64,000 bases of DNA from Peptoclostridium acidaminophilum DSM 3953 (lineage in GTDB: Bacteria; Bacillota; Clostridia; Peptostreptococcales; Peptostreptococcaceae): assembly GCF_000597865.1 (NCBI RefSeq), contig NZ_CP007452.1, positions 248,001-312,000 of the forward strand, written 5' to 3'. The position numbers were made by a program, and so were the translations under genes. Below, in pieces: positions 50,959 through 59,469 of this stretch. Numbering within the stretch: the stretch's first letter is position 1; every line of letters begins with the position of its first letter. The notes below the pieces were generated by a model. That model saw only the letters and a list, made by a program, of their open reading frames with translations, ran no database searches and was not told the origin of the DNA.

Positions 50959-52086
50959 ATGATAAAAGGGCTAAAGATAAGGCTCTACCCAACGCCAGAC
51001 CAAGAGCACCTAATGTGGCAGCACATAGGTAGTATGAGATTTGTTTATAACTGGGCACTATCAAGACGCTCTGACGAGTACAGGGCAAGCGGCAAAATGC
51101 TGTCCGTTGCTGACCTTGGCAAAGAGCTGACTCAGTTAAAGCAGACAGATGAGTTTTCATGGCTGTATGAGATATCCAATGCAACGCTCAAAGAATCCAT
51201 AAGAGACTTAGAAAAAGCGTATAAGGGATTCTTCAATGGCGGCGGCTTTCCAAGATTCAAAAGCAGGAAGCGATCAAGGACAGGGTTCTACTCAAGATAT
51301 GACAAACTGTATTTCAAAGAAAGCATGGTCAATCTTGAAAAAATAGGCAAGGTCAGATGTAGGCACGACTATGGCATAGACCTGACGCAAGTTCAGAAAT
51401 TCTCAAACCCAAGAGTCAGCTATAACGGTAGATGTTGGGTGCTCGCAGTAGGAATAGAAATAGAGCAGGAAAAGCCTGAACTTACAGAGGTATCGCTTGG
51501 CATAGACCTTGGCATCAAACAGCTTGCGATTACCAATGTAGACGAATTGGACGCTAATAACATAAATAAGACCGCAAGAGTTAGAAAGCTTGAGAAAAGA
51601 CTTAAGCGATATCAAAGACAATGTTCGCGCAAGTATGAAAATAATCGTAAAGGGAGGAGTTACCGAAAAACTAAGAACATTGCAAAAATCGAAAAGAAGA
51701 TAAAAAAGCTTCACGGAAGGCTTGCAAACATACGGCTCAACCATATACATCAGACAACATTAGCCATGGTGAAAACCAAGCCATATAGAGTTGTCATGGA
51801 AGACCTCAATGTTTCAGGCATGATGAAGAACAAGCACTTATCTAAAGCGATAATGCAGCAGGGCTTTGCGGCTTTCATAGCTCAGATGAAGTACAAATGC
51901 GAAGCTTTAGGCATAGAGTTTGTTCAAGTGCCGAGGTTCTACCCCTCAAGCAAGAAATGCTCGCATTGCGGAAATATCAAGAAAGACCTCAAGCTTTCGG
52001 ATAGAACCTATAAGTGCGAATGCGGTTTCACATGCGACAGGGACAAGAATGCGGCTTATAACCTTGCAGGATATGGTTTGGCATAA
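50959..52086 (+). CDS. tnpB: TnpB RNA-guided endonuclease (IS605/IS607 OrfB), copy 2
   Basis: 375 residues from ATG 50959 (AGGAGGTGG upstream). Intact RuvC triad: Asp in GIDLGIKQLA, Glu in VVMEDLNVSGM, Asp in CDRDKNAAYNLAG, with a CSHCG...CECG zinc finger. Lys/Arg-rich bridge region at about 210-250. Different sequence group from the copy at 5728. No transposase adjoins it. The 3' region to about 52215, ending GTGAAGCAGGAAGC, looks like the scaffold of an omega RNA. Confidence 0.9.
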   Translation: MIKGLKIRLYPTPDQEHLMWQHIGSMRFVYNWALSRRSDEYRASGKMLSVADLGKELTQLKQTDEFSWLYEISNATLKESIRDLEKAYKGFFNGGGFPRFKSRKRSRTGFYSRYDKLYFKESMVNLEKIGKVRCRHDYGIDLTQVQKFSNPRVSYNGRCWVLAVGIEIEQEKPELTEVSLGIDLGIKQLAITNVDELDANNINKTARVRKLEKRLKRYQRQCSRKYENNRKGRSYRKTKNIAKIEKKIKKLHGRLANIRLNHIHQTTLAMVKTKPYRVVMEDLNVSGMMKNKHLSKAIMQQGFAAFIAQMKYKCEALGIEFVQVPRFYPSSKKCSHCGNIKKDLKLSDRTYKCECGFTCDRDKNAAYNLAGYGLA

Positions 52087-52215
52087 TCACATTCAAGATT
52101 ATCCAAATTGGGGATTCGTTATAACCCACTATGCGAAAGCATGGCAAAGCCTGTGGAGTGTTACATCAAACCAGAGTAGCTTCGGCAAAATGGGACACTG
52201 TGAAGCAGGAAGCAA
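52087..52215 (+). ncRNA. Candidate omega-RNA 3' part and right end of tnpB copy 2
   Basis: Non-coding region after tnpB with several small hairpins (ATGCGAAAGCAT; GTAGCTTCGGC) ending in GAAGCAGGAAGC, as at the right ends of IS605-group elements. The guide would be the bases just beyond about 52215. Confidence 0.45.
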
Positions 52216-52278
52216 ACAAAAATCTTAGATTTTTGAATTTTCTTTAGATTTTTATAGATTTTTGGTAACGGCAAGCAT

Positions 52279-52458
52279 ATGGACATAGCAGCACTGTCAA
52301 TAGTTATGAACCAGTTAAAGGTGCAGCAGGATGCGGGTATCGCGGTAATGAAGATGGCAATGGATACAGGAAAGGAAACTGCAGCCCAAGTGACAGATAT
52401 GATGGAGACTGTGGCTGTGGATCCCAACTGTGGCAGACACATCGACATAAGGGTCTAG
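52279..52458 (+). CDS. yjfB: YjfB-family putative motility protein
   Basis: 59 residues. MDIAALSIVMNQLKVQQDAGIAVMKMAMDT matches the YjfB family, small helical proteins controlled by the motility sigma factor in Bacillus; molecular role unknown. The Shine-Dalgarno is weak. Followed two bases later by a second small gene. Its place in the flagellar island fits a motility link. Confidence 0.75.
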   Translation: MDIAALSIVMNQLKVQQDAGIAVMKMAMDTGKETAAQVTDMMETVAVDPNCGRHIDIRV

Positions 52459-52460
52459 CA

Positions 52461-52664
52461 ATGATTGAAAAAGAAGAATTAAGGGAAGAGCTGGAACAGG
52501 AGTTGCAGCGGGTCAAGTACAGGCAGAGCGTGCTGGATCTCATCGAGGACAAGCTTAGGGATATGAAATGGCTGGCGGAGCAGGCCGCGGTAGAGGACAT
52601 CACGCCAGAGGAGCGCGAAGCCGTAAACAAAAAACTTAGCAGCATGGCAGAGCAGGGCGCTTGA
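52461..52664 (+). CDS. Small coiled-coil protein of unknown function
   Basis: 67 residues, very Glu/Lys-rich, predicted coiled coil (EKEELREELEQELQRVKYRQ, then ITPEEREAVNKKL). Starts 2 nt after the yjfB stop and is therefore co-translated with it. No family recognised. Confidence 0.6.
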   Translation: MIEKEELREELEQELQRVKYRQSVLDLIEDKLRDMKWLAEQAAVEDITPEEREAVNKKLSSMAEQGA

Positions 52665-52705
52665 CGAGGAAAGCAGAATAACTGAATATGGTAATATACT
52701 GTAGT

Positions 52706-52747
52706 GAGCACTTATGGCTGAAAATGGCTGTTGTGCTCTTTTTATTT
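52706..52747 (+). terminator. Terminator of the yjfB operon
   Basis: GAGCAC / GTGCTC stem with a 21-nt partly paired loop, followed by TTTTTATTTTTT. Confidence 0.8.
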
Positions 52748-52813
52748 TTTGTCTGGAAATATTCCTTGTAAGGGGCTTTACAAAAATGGAGCTGGGGGAT
52801 ATACTAACTGTAA

Positions 52814-52841
52814 TAACTGTACTAATCATAATAATACAGTT
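52814..52841 (+). promoter_or_regulatory. Putative operator of the GntR-ABC operon
   Basis: Palindrome CTGTA-N13-TACAG (extended AACTGTA...TACAGTT), 20 nt before the GntR gene. Long-spaced palindromes fit YtrA-subfamily GntR repressors; autoregulation is inferred. Confidence 0.5.
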
Positions 52842-52861
52842 GATGCGAAAGGAGTGAATAA

Positions 52862-53251
52862 ATGTTTGAGCTTGATTTGAGAAGCCGCGTCCCGATATAC
52901 GAGCAGCTTGTGGAGAAGCTAAAGCAGCTTATAATAAGCGATATGCTCAGGGAAAACGAGCAGCTGCCTGCAGTGAGGACGTTGGCGAAGGAACTGACAA
53001 TAAATCCGAACACAATACAAAAGGCTTACAGGGAGCTTGAGCGGCAGGGGTACATATACTCGATTCCGGGCAAGGGGAGCTTTGTGAGCGAATCGAAAAG
53101 TGGGGTGAATATTGAGAAGATGAACGAGCTTAAGGCGGAGCTGGAAAAGATAGTGTCGGAGCTTATATTCATGGGAACCGACAAGGGGGAGCTTATAGAG
53201 CTTATAGAAAATGTCGGGGATACTGGGAAAAGGGGTGAAGGCGATGATTAG
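52862..53251 (+). CDS. GntR-family (YtrA subfamily) transcriptional regulator
   Basis: 129 residues. N-terminal winged helix RVPIYEQLVEKLKQLIISDML...LPAVRTLAKELTINPNTIQKAYRELERQGYI, then the short C-terminal dimerisation helices typical of the YtrA subfamily, which lacks a large effector domain. AGGAGTG precedes ATG 52862. Overlaps the ABC ATPase gene by 8 nt; members of this subfamily normally repress the ABC transporter encoded with them, often responding to cell-wall stress. Confidence 0.9.
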   Translation: MFELDLRSRVPIYEQLVEKLKQLIISDMLRENEQLPAVRTLAKELTINPNTIQKAYRELERQGYIYSIPGKGSFVSESKSGVNIEKMNELKAELEKIVSELIFMGTDKGELIELIENVGDTGKRGEGDD

Positions 53252-54143
53252 GGCGCAAGGCATTTCAAAAGCATACCATGACGTGCTGGCTCTCAGCAGT
53301 GTCAACCTTGATGTCAGGCGGGGAAGCATATACGGCCTTATAGGCTCAAACGGAGCTGGCAAGACTACGCTCCTTAAAATACTCTCGGGGATATACAGAC
53401 AGGACAAGGGCAGATTGGAGATAGACGCCCAGGAGGTTTTCGAAAACGAGGGCCTAAAGCAAAGGGTGATTTTCATACCTGACAATCCGTATTTCCTGCC
53501 CCAGCACACTATAGACGGCATGGCGGAGTTCTACAGGGGTATATACGAAAGCTTCAGCGACGAGCGATACGAGAAGCTGAGGGAAGTGTTCCAGATAGAC
53601 ACGGGAAAGAAGGTGGAGTCGCTTTCTAAGGGAATGCAAAGGCAGGTGGCGTTCTGGCTGGCGCTTTCTGTAATGCCTGACCTTCTCGTGCTCGACGAGC
53701 CGCTAGACGGCCTGGATCCCGTGGTCAGGCAGAGGGTCAAGAACCTTCTTATACAGGACGTGGCCCAGAGGGACATGAGCGTAGTAATATCCTCCCACAA
53801 CCTGCGGGAGCTCGAGGATATATGCGACTCTATCGGCATACTTCATAGGGGCGAGATGGTAGTTCAAAAGGACATAGACGATTTCAAGTCAGACGTTCAC
53901 AAGATACAGGTGGCTTTCAGGGACATGCCGGAGCCGAGGCTGTATGAAGGCATGGACGTGCTATACCGGGAGGAGCGCGGCAGTGTCAGCATGCTCATAG
54001 TAAGGGGCAGAAAGGCCGAAGTGATTTCGAAATTCAAGGAGCTTCAGCCGGTGATACTTGACATCTTGCCGCTGACTCTCGAAGAGATATTCATATACGA
54101 AATGGGGGATATAGGATATGCGATTAAAGACGTCTTTATTTAG
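53244..54143 (+). CDS. ABC transporter ATP-binding protein
   Basis: 299 residues from ATG 53244 (GGGGTGAAGG upstream). Walker A GSNGAGKTT, Q-loop region, a non-standard signature SLSKGMQRQ in place of LSGGQ, Walker B LLVLDEPLDGLD and the switch His in SSHNLRELED. The C-terminal ~80 residues are an accessory domain. Overlaps the permease gene by 26 nt. YtrB-like. Confidence 0.92.
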   Translation: MIRAQGISKAYHDVLALSSVNLDVRRGSIYGLIGSNGAGKTTLLKILSGIYRQDKGRLEIDAQEVFENEGLKQRVIFIPDNPYFLPQHTIDGMAEFYRGIYESFSDERYEKLREVFQIDTGKKVESLSKGMQRQVAFWLALSVMPDLLVLDEPLDGLDPVVRQRVKNLLIQDVAQRDMSVVISSHNLRELEDICDSIGILHRGEMVVQKDIDDFKSDVHKIQVAFRDMPEPRLYEGMDVLYREERGSVSMLIVRGRKAEVISKFKELQPVILDILPLTLEEIFIYEMGDIGYAIKDVFI

Positions 54144-56079
54144 CAGGGCCGTATTCTTAAACGACATGAAAAGGTTCGCCTGGGCGTTCATAGGATATTT
54201 CGTAATGCTTTCCTTTGCAATGCCGATACAGCTGATAATGAAGGCTGGCTACCTGGAAGAGCAGGGGACCTACAATCCGTTTGAAGATATTTTCAGGTTC
54301 GGAGGCTTTGATGTGATGCTCATGGCTGTAGTGCCGGTGCTCGCCGGGGTGTTCCTTTTCAGGTACATGCAGTCAAGAAGGAGCGCCGACATGTATCACT
54401 CGCTGCCATTAGGAAGGGACGCCATATTCAACTCGAAGCTGGCAGTCGGGGCGTTGCTATGCTTGCTTCCGGTGGTTGCTACGGGAGTTATATGCATAGC
54501 GCTTAGAAGCTACATAGGCTTGCAGGAGTACTTCACTTTCAACGCTGTGCTCAACTGGATGTACATAAGCGTGCTCTTCAACATGACGCTCTTTCTTGCG
54601 AGCGTGCTTGTGGGGATGACCACGGGCATTTCGGTGATGCATTGGGCTCTCACTTACATATACCTTTTACTTCCCGTGGGCCTTAGCGCGCTACTTGTAT
54701 TCAACATAAAGCCGTTCATGCACGGCTTCAGCGAGGAGTACTATCTTACAGAGAAGGTAATGTACTTCTCTCCGCTTGCGAGGATGGCCGAGCTGGGCTC
54801 GAGGTTCACAATGAAGCCCGTGGAGATAGGGGCTTACGTTGCAGCGTCCACAGTCATGGCAGCGATAGCCGGGCTGCTGTACAGGGCGAGAAGCACGGAG
54901 TCGTATTCGAGGGCTGTGGCTTTCGATGTGTTCGAGCCGGTATTCAGGTATGGAGTTACATTCTGTTCAATGCTGCTTGGAGGATTCTTCTTCGGACAGA
55001 CGGGAAACAGCATGGGCTGGATGATATTCGGCTACGTTGCGGGCTCTGTCATAGGATATCTAATAGTCCAGATGATGCTCAAAAGGTCGCTCGTAATAAT
55101 GGATGCAAGAACTCTTGCCGGGTATGCAGGCTTTGCGGCTGCAGCGGTGCTGATATTTGGGGGAATGAAGCTGGATATCACGGGTTTTGAAAAAAGAATC
55201 CCTCAGGCCGGCGAAGTGGACCGTGTGTATTTCGGATACGGGATATACAACTACATCAATGGCTACGAGGAGGCGCCCTTCTATACAAGCGAGGACAACA
55301 TAAAAAATGTAATAGCCATGCACAGGAAGATGGCGGGTGATAAGAAATATCTGGGCAGTTGGGGTTCGGGCACGGGTTATGCAAGTATAGGAATAGTCTA
55401 CGAGCTTGAAGGCGGAAAGAGACTTGTAAGGAATTACAACGTAAAGCTTGACGAGTACAGCGAGTTTTTAAAGCCAGTATACGAGTCCGTGGAATATAAA
55501 AGGGCCAACTACAGGATACTCACAGTCGCTCCCGAATATGTGGACAAGATAACACTAAGGCCAACCCAGAAAAGCGGAAACGGGATTTCGATTGTGGACA
55601 ATTCGGAGATAAAAGAGTTCATAGAGCTTGCAAACAAGGACATAAAAGAGGCGTCGTTCGAGGAACTCGAAAACACGAGGGGCTGCTCATCAAGCGTGAG
55701 CCTTCTGCTCTCGAACAACAAGAGCATAGACTTCATGTACAACAAGGGATTTGAAAACACAAGGCGCTGGCTCGAGCAGAAGGGATATCTCAGCAGGGCC
55801 GTGCTTGTGCCTGAGGATGTGAGCCACATAGTTGTGGAAAAGAGAACTCACGAGGACGCCTACAGCATAGAGGAAAATGAAATTAAGGACAACAAATCGA
55901 TAAAGAGATTCGAAAGCAGAGACAAGCAGCAGATAGCAGTGTGCCTTGACAATCTCAGCGACAGCTATGAGCCCGGCCATCCTTATATTATAGGGATATA
56001 CACAAGCGGCGGCGATTCGTTCTACGCAACCTTCGACGAGGAATCTGTGCCGGATTTTGTGGAGAGTTACTTCAAGTAG
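54118..56079 (+). CDS. ABC transporter permease with DUF6449-like extracellular part
   Basis: 653 residues. At least six hydrophobic segments in the first ~340 residues (AFIGYFVMLSFAMPIQLIM; MLMAVVPVLAGVFLF; LLCLLPVVATGVICIAL and others), then one more near 340 (FAAAAVLIFGGMKL), then a soluble C-terminal domain of about 300 residues, probably outside the cell. The conserved MQSRRSADMYHSLPLGR follows the second segment. Partner of the ATPase. The substrate is unknown; YtrA-linked exporters respond to wall-active antibiotics in Bacillus. Confidence 0.85.
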   Translation: MRLKTSLFSRAVFLNDMKRFAWAFIGYFVMLSFAMPIQLIMKAGYLEEQGTYNPFEDIFRFGGFDVMLMAVVPVLAGVFLFRYMQSRRSADMYHSLPLGRDAIFNSKLAVGALLCLLPVVATGVICIALRSYIGLQEYFTFNAVLNWMYISVLFNMTLFLASVLVGMTTGISVMHWALTYIYLLLPVGLSALLVFNIKPFMHGFSEEYYLTEKVMYFSPLARMAELGSRFTMKPVEIGAYVAASTVMAAIAGLLYRARSTESYSRAVAFDVFEPVFRYGVTFCSMLLGGFFFGQTGNSMGWMIFGYVAGSVIGYLIVQMMLKRSLVIMDARTLAGYAGFAAAAVLIFGGMKLDITGFEKRIPQAGEVDRVYFGYGIYNYINGYEEAPFYTSEDNIKNVIAMHRKMAGDKKYLGSWGSGTGYASIGIVYELEGGKRLVRNYNVKLDEYSEFLKPVYESVEYKRANYRILTVAPEYVDKITLRPTQKSGNGISIVDNSEIKEFIELANKDIKEASFEELENTRGCSSSVSLLLSNNKSIDFMYNKGFENTRRWLEQKGYLSRAVLVPEDVSHIVVEKRTHEDAYSIEENEIKDNKSIKRFESRDKQQIAVCLDNLSDSYEPGHPYIIGIYTSGGDSFYATFDEESVPDFVESYFK

Positions 56080-56129
56080 ATAATACAACAGGTTTTGGGG
56101 GATAAAGAATTTATGTAAGGCTCTTGCGG

Positions 56130-56192
56130 AAGCCAAGGGGACGGTTCTTGTGGATGGGGAATGTCATGAGAACCGTTCCCTTGGCTTTTTGA
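56130..56192 (+). terminator. Terminator of the GntR-ABC operon
   Basis: AAGCCAAGGG(G)ACGGTTCT / AGAACCGT(T)CCCTTGGCTT stem followed by TTT. The GGGACGGTTCT motif is frequent in repeated hairpins of Clostridia. Confidence 0.85.
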
Positions 56193-56211
56193 AAATTTCA
56201 GGCATTGGCTC

Positions 56212-56238
56212 TAAACTTTTCTGGCACTAAACCGATAA
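56212..56238 (+). promoter_or_regulatory. Sigma-28 (SigD) type promoter of flaG-fliD-fliS-fliT
   Basis: TAAA at 56212-56215, a 15-nt spacer and ACCGATAA at 56231-56238; upstream of flaG. Confidence 0.65.
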
Positions 56239-56279
56239 CATACCTTAGAGGAAACAATATATAAGGACGGTGAATACAT

Positions 56280-56642
56280 ATGAAAATTGATAGCTCTGTT
56301 GTAAGCTCGAATACCCTATCTCAAAGAAGTGAGATATCGTATTCCGAAAAGATGTCTTCTGAAAAAACTGACATGGTAAAGCAGGCTCTCGGCAAGGAGG
56401 AGCAGGCGGCATTTCCTGGGGAAAGAAAGCTCATAGAGGCAATAGAAAAAGCCAATCCCGAGCTTGCCGGCCATAACACAAGCATAAAATTTTCAGTGCA
56501 TGAAAAGACAAAGCAGATACTCATAAAGATAATGGACAATGAAACCAACGAAGTAGTCAAAGAAATACCTTCAGAAAAGATACTCGACATGGTGGCGGAT
56601 ATGATGGAAAAGGCGGGTCTTTTCGTAGACAAGAGGGGCTAG
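56280..56642 (+). CDS. flaG: FlaG family flagellar protein
   Basis: 120 residues. The conserved C-terminal half (IKFSVHEKTKQILIKIMDNETNEVVKEIPSEKILDMVADMMEKAGLFVDKRG) is the FlaG domain; the N-terminus is a flexible Ser-rich region. FlaG influences filament length. flaG-fliD-fliS-fliT is the order after hag in Bacillus (yvyC-fliD-fliS-fliT). ATG 56280, with AAGGACGGTG upstream. Confidence 0.9.
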   Translation: MKIDSSVVSSNTLSQRSEISYSEKMSSEKTDMVKQALGKEEQAAFPGERKLIEAIEKANPELAGHNTSIKFSVHEKTKQILIKIMDNETNEVVKEIPSEKILDMVADMMEKAGLFVDKRG

Positions 56643-56663
56643 AATCAATATAGGGGTGATAAA

Positions 56664-58307
56664 ATGTCGACAATAAGGTTCGGCGGAATTGCATCGGGAC
56701 TAGACACAGAAAGCATGGTAAAGGAGCTCATGAAGGCCGAGAGGGCCAAGGTGGACAAACTCCAGCAAAACAAGCAGACAAAGACATGGGTTCAGGAAGC
56801 CTACAACGATATGAACAAGAGCTTCGCAAACTTCATACTGGATTCGAAAAAGGCGCTAGGACTTACAAGCACGACATCCACAGGATCAACATTCACAACG
56901 TCTTATAGCAGTTTAACATGGGTGAAAAGCGCATCGTCCTCAAATGAAAGCACATTCACTGCAACAGCCACCACTTCGGCAGTATCGGGCACGCACAACA
57001 TTGAGGTAAAGCAGCTTGCAACGGGGGTAAACAAGGCAAGTATTAAGGATATTGTGGCAAGGAATGTGGAATTAGGGGGCGCTCTTACCGATGTCACTTC
57101 GACTACTGAGCTTTCGGAGCTTGGAATCGCAGACGGTACATTGACTTTTGATGGAGCAGCGGAGGCGATTTCATACGTATCCACAGACACAATTGCTACA
57201 TTGGTTGGCAAAATTAATGCACTCAAGGACGCAGACGGCAACGCCTTGGGCATAAAGGCAACATTCGACGAGACATCAAACAGGCTCTTCCTGTCCACAA
57301 CAGCAATGGGAAGCAACGCGCAGATAAAAATAACAGACGATGGTGGCGGACTTTTCACAGGCCCAGCTAGCAAGTTTGCTACGGATTTGGATTTAAATAG
57401 TGAATTGTATGTTGGTCAGGACGCCGAGATAAACTTTGACGGGGCAGAAGGAATAAAATACTCCTCAAACCAGTTCACAATCAACGGCATCACTATAGAC
57501 CTCAAGGCGGCTCAGCCGGGAGTCACAAACACCATAAAGGTTGACACAAACATAGACGGTATAATAGAAAAGGTCAAAGCTTTCGTGGATTCATACAACA
57601 CACTAGTAGACAGCGTGAACACAAAGCTCGGCGAGAAGAAATACAGGGATTACCAGCCTCTCACCGACGAGCAGAAGGAAGCAATGGACGAGGACACCAG
57701 AAAGCTCTGGGAGGAGAAGGCCAAGTCAGGTCTTCTAAGAAACGACTCGACCCTCCAAAGGACTCTCCAGACGATAAGATCAAGCCTCTACGAAAAAGTC
57801 GAAGGCGTATCGGGCGCATTCTCTTCAATGTTTGAGATAGGCATAACCACAGGCTCCTACACAGACAAGGGCAAGCTGGAGATAGACGAGACAAAGCTAA
57901 GGGAAAAGATAATGCAGGATCCTGACGGCGTGATGGAACTGCTATTCAAGACCTCAAGCTCGTCCGATGAGGAGACAAAGAAGAGCGAAACGGGGATAGT
58001 CAACAGGATATACGACAACATGGTAGAAGGCATGAAGGACGTAATAGACAAGGCGGGAGCGGGCGACAACGCCACTCTCTACAGGAAAGTCCAGTCCAAC
58101 ATAATGATAGAATTCGTAGTGAAGGGCTCAAAGAGCCTGATAGACGAAGACCTTCTAAGCATAGCCAAAAGAATAGACACAGAAAACGACAGACTCTCGA
58201 ACGTCGAGGACAGATACTGGAAGCGCTTCACCGCACTCGAAAAGGCAATGCAGCAGATGAATTCACAAAGCACCTGGCTGTCACAGCAGCTAGGGGGCGG
58301 ACAATAA
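56664..58307 (+). CDS. fliD: Flagellar filament cap protein FliD (HAP2)
   Basis: 547 residues. N-terminus IRFGGIASGLDTESMVKELMKAER and C-terminus RLSNVEDRYWKRFTALEKAMQQMNSQSTWLSQQLG are diagnostic; the centre contains a Ser/Thr-rich variable domain. It caps the growing filament and folds incoming flagellin, presumably both the hag product and the vWA flagellin. GGGGTG precedes ATG 56664. Confidence 0.95.
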   Translation: MSTIRFGGIASGLDTESMVKELMKAERAKVDKLQQNKQTKTWVQEAYNDMNKSFANFILDSKKALGLTSTTSTGSTFTTSYSSLTWVKSASSSNESTFTATATTSAVSGTHNIEVKQLATGVNKASIKDIVARNVELGGALTDVTSTTELSELGIADGTLTFDGAAEAISYVSTDTIATLVGKINALKDADGNALGIKATFDETSNRLFLSTTAMGSNAQIKITDDGGGLFTGPASKFATDLDLNSELYVGQDAEINFDGAEGIKYSSNQFTINGITIDLKAAQPGVTNTIKVDTNIDGIIEKVKAFVDSYNTLVDSVNTKLGEKKYRDYQPLTDEQKEAMDEDTRKLWEEKAKSGLLRNDSTLQRTLQTIRSSLYEKVEGVSGAFSSMFEIGITTGSYTDKGKLEIDETKLREKIMQDPDGVMELLFKTSSSSDEETKKSETGIVNRIYDNMVEGMKDVIDKAGAGDNATLYRKVQSNIMIEFVVKGSKSLIDEDLLSIAKRIDTENDRLSNVEDRYWKRFTALEKAMQQMNSQSTWLSQQLGGGQ

Positions 58308-58356
58308 CGGTGCCTGACACGAACTTATGAACGTTTACATAGGGCCAGGTCAGGAT
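58308..58356 (+). repeat. 3'-flank repeat fragment R7 after fliD
   Basis: GGTGCCTGACACGAACTTATGAACG, like the first part of R1, followed by GGGCCAGGTCAGGATGTTAAC. No terminator hairpin, so fliD-fliS stay co-transcribed. Confidence 0.55.
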
Positions 58357-58381
58357 GTTAACATGATAAGGGGTGTATTTT

Positions 58382-58765
58382 ATGGCAATGGCAAATCCGT
58401 ACGCTAAATATCAGGAACAGTCGGTTTTCACAGCGACTCCTGAAGAACTTACGCTTATGCTCTACGACGGCTGCATAAAATTCATAAACAGGGCAGCCAT
58501 AGGCATAGAGGACAAGAACATAGAAATGACAAATACAAACATAATAAAGGCTCAGAACATAGTAAGAGAGCTCAACATAACGCTCAATATGGACTACGAG
58601 GTTTCAAAGGGCCTAAGGCCGCTTTACGACTATATGCATACAAGGCTAATAGACGCCAACATAAAGAAAGACAAGGAAGCCCTTGAAGAAGTGAAAGGCC
58701 TTGTAACAGACATGAGAGACACATGGAAAGAAGCAATGAAACTCGCAAGAATGAACTCGAGGTAA
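58382..58765 (+). CDS. fliS: Flagellin export chaperone FliS
   Basis: 127 residues from ATG 58382 (AAGGGGTG upstream). MANPYAKYQEQSVFTATPEELTLMLYDGCIKFINRA is the FliS N-terminus. It binds the C-terminal D0 segment of flagellin, the very segment that the hag intron duplicates, and prevents premature polymerisation. Followed after 4 nt by fliT. Confidence 0.94.
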   Translation: MAMANPYAKYQEQSVFTATPEELTLMLYDGCIKFINRAAIGIEDKNIEMTNTNIIKAQNIVRELNITLNMDYEVSKGLRPLYDYMHTRLIDANIKKDKEALEEVKGLVTDMRDTWKEAMKLARMNSR

Positions 58766-58769
58766 CCAT

Positions 58770-59261
58770 ATGAGCATAGAAAGCATAATGGCAAGACTAA
58801 TAGAGCTCCTGGACAAGAAAGCCGCGCTCATGGAAAGGCTCTACTGGATGACACTAGAGCAAAAAAGCTTCATAAAGAGCGAAAGTATAGACTCATTCAT
58901 GAACGAGATGAAAAAAAGGCAGCTCGCCATGGATGAAATAGACCAGATAGATTCTGAATTCTACAAGCTCTACATAGACGTCAAGACAAGCATGGGGATA
59001 GCTTCGCTCGAATATGCAGACATACAAAAGTACCCTCAGCTTGAAACACTCCAGCAGAAAGTGCAGTCTGTAATGGAAATGACACGGAAACTTCAGGAAC
59101 TCGACGAGGAAAACAAAAGCGAAGTCAGCGAAAAACTCGAGAAGGTCAAAGAAGACATGAAACAACTCCAGGCGCAAAAAAGCGCAGCCAGCAAAATATC
59201 AAAAGGCTACGCCTCCAAATACAACCACGCCCAGGGAGTCTTCATAGACAACAAAAAATAA
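58770..59261 (+). CDS. fliT: FliT-like flagellar chaperone
   Basis: 163 residues, helical throughout (LLDKKAALMERLYWMTLEQKSFI; KLQELDEENKSEVSEKLEKVKEDMKQL). Position after fliS and size suggest FliT, the FliD chaperone, or a FlgN-like equivalent; sequence similarity is weak in this family. Confidence 0.7.
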   Translation: MSIESIMARLIELLDKKAALMERLYWMTLEQKSFIKSESIDSFMNEMKKRQLAMDEIDQIDSEFYKLYIDVKTSMGIASLEYADIQKYPQLETLQQKVQSVMEMTRKLQELDEENKSEVSEKLEKVKEDMKQLQAQKSAASKISKGYASKYNHAQGVFIDNKK

Positions 59262-59280
59262 GAACAGCAAGCATATAAGA

Positions 59281-59321
59281 AAGTGAAAGCGAAGCCAACC
59301 GGCATCCCTTTCACTTTTTTT
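59281..59321 (+). terminator. Terminator after fliT
   Basis: AAGTGAAAG / CTTTCACTT stem followed by TTTTTTT. Confidence 0.88.
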
Positions 59322-59469
59322 GTTTTTCACCCCCTCCACACCTTCACGACTCTTTTCCTGCAAGATTCAGACAAAAACCATAATTCGACACAAAAATCCT
59401 GTCAAGACCCAAAATATTCTTAACACGTTCCTAACAAAACTGCCCACAGGCGAATAGTTGAAATATGAG

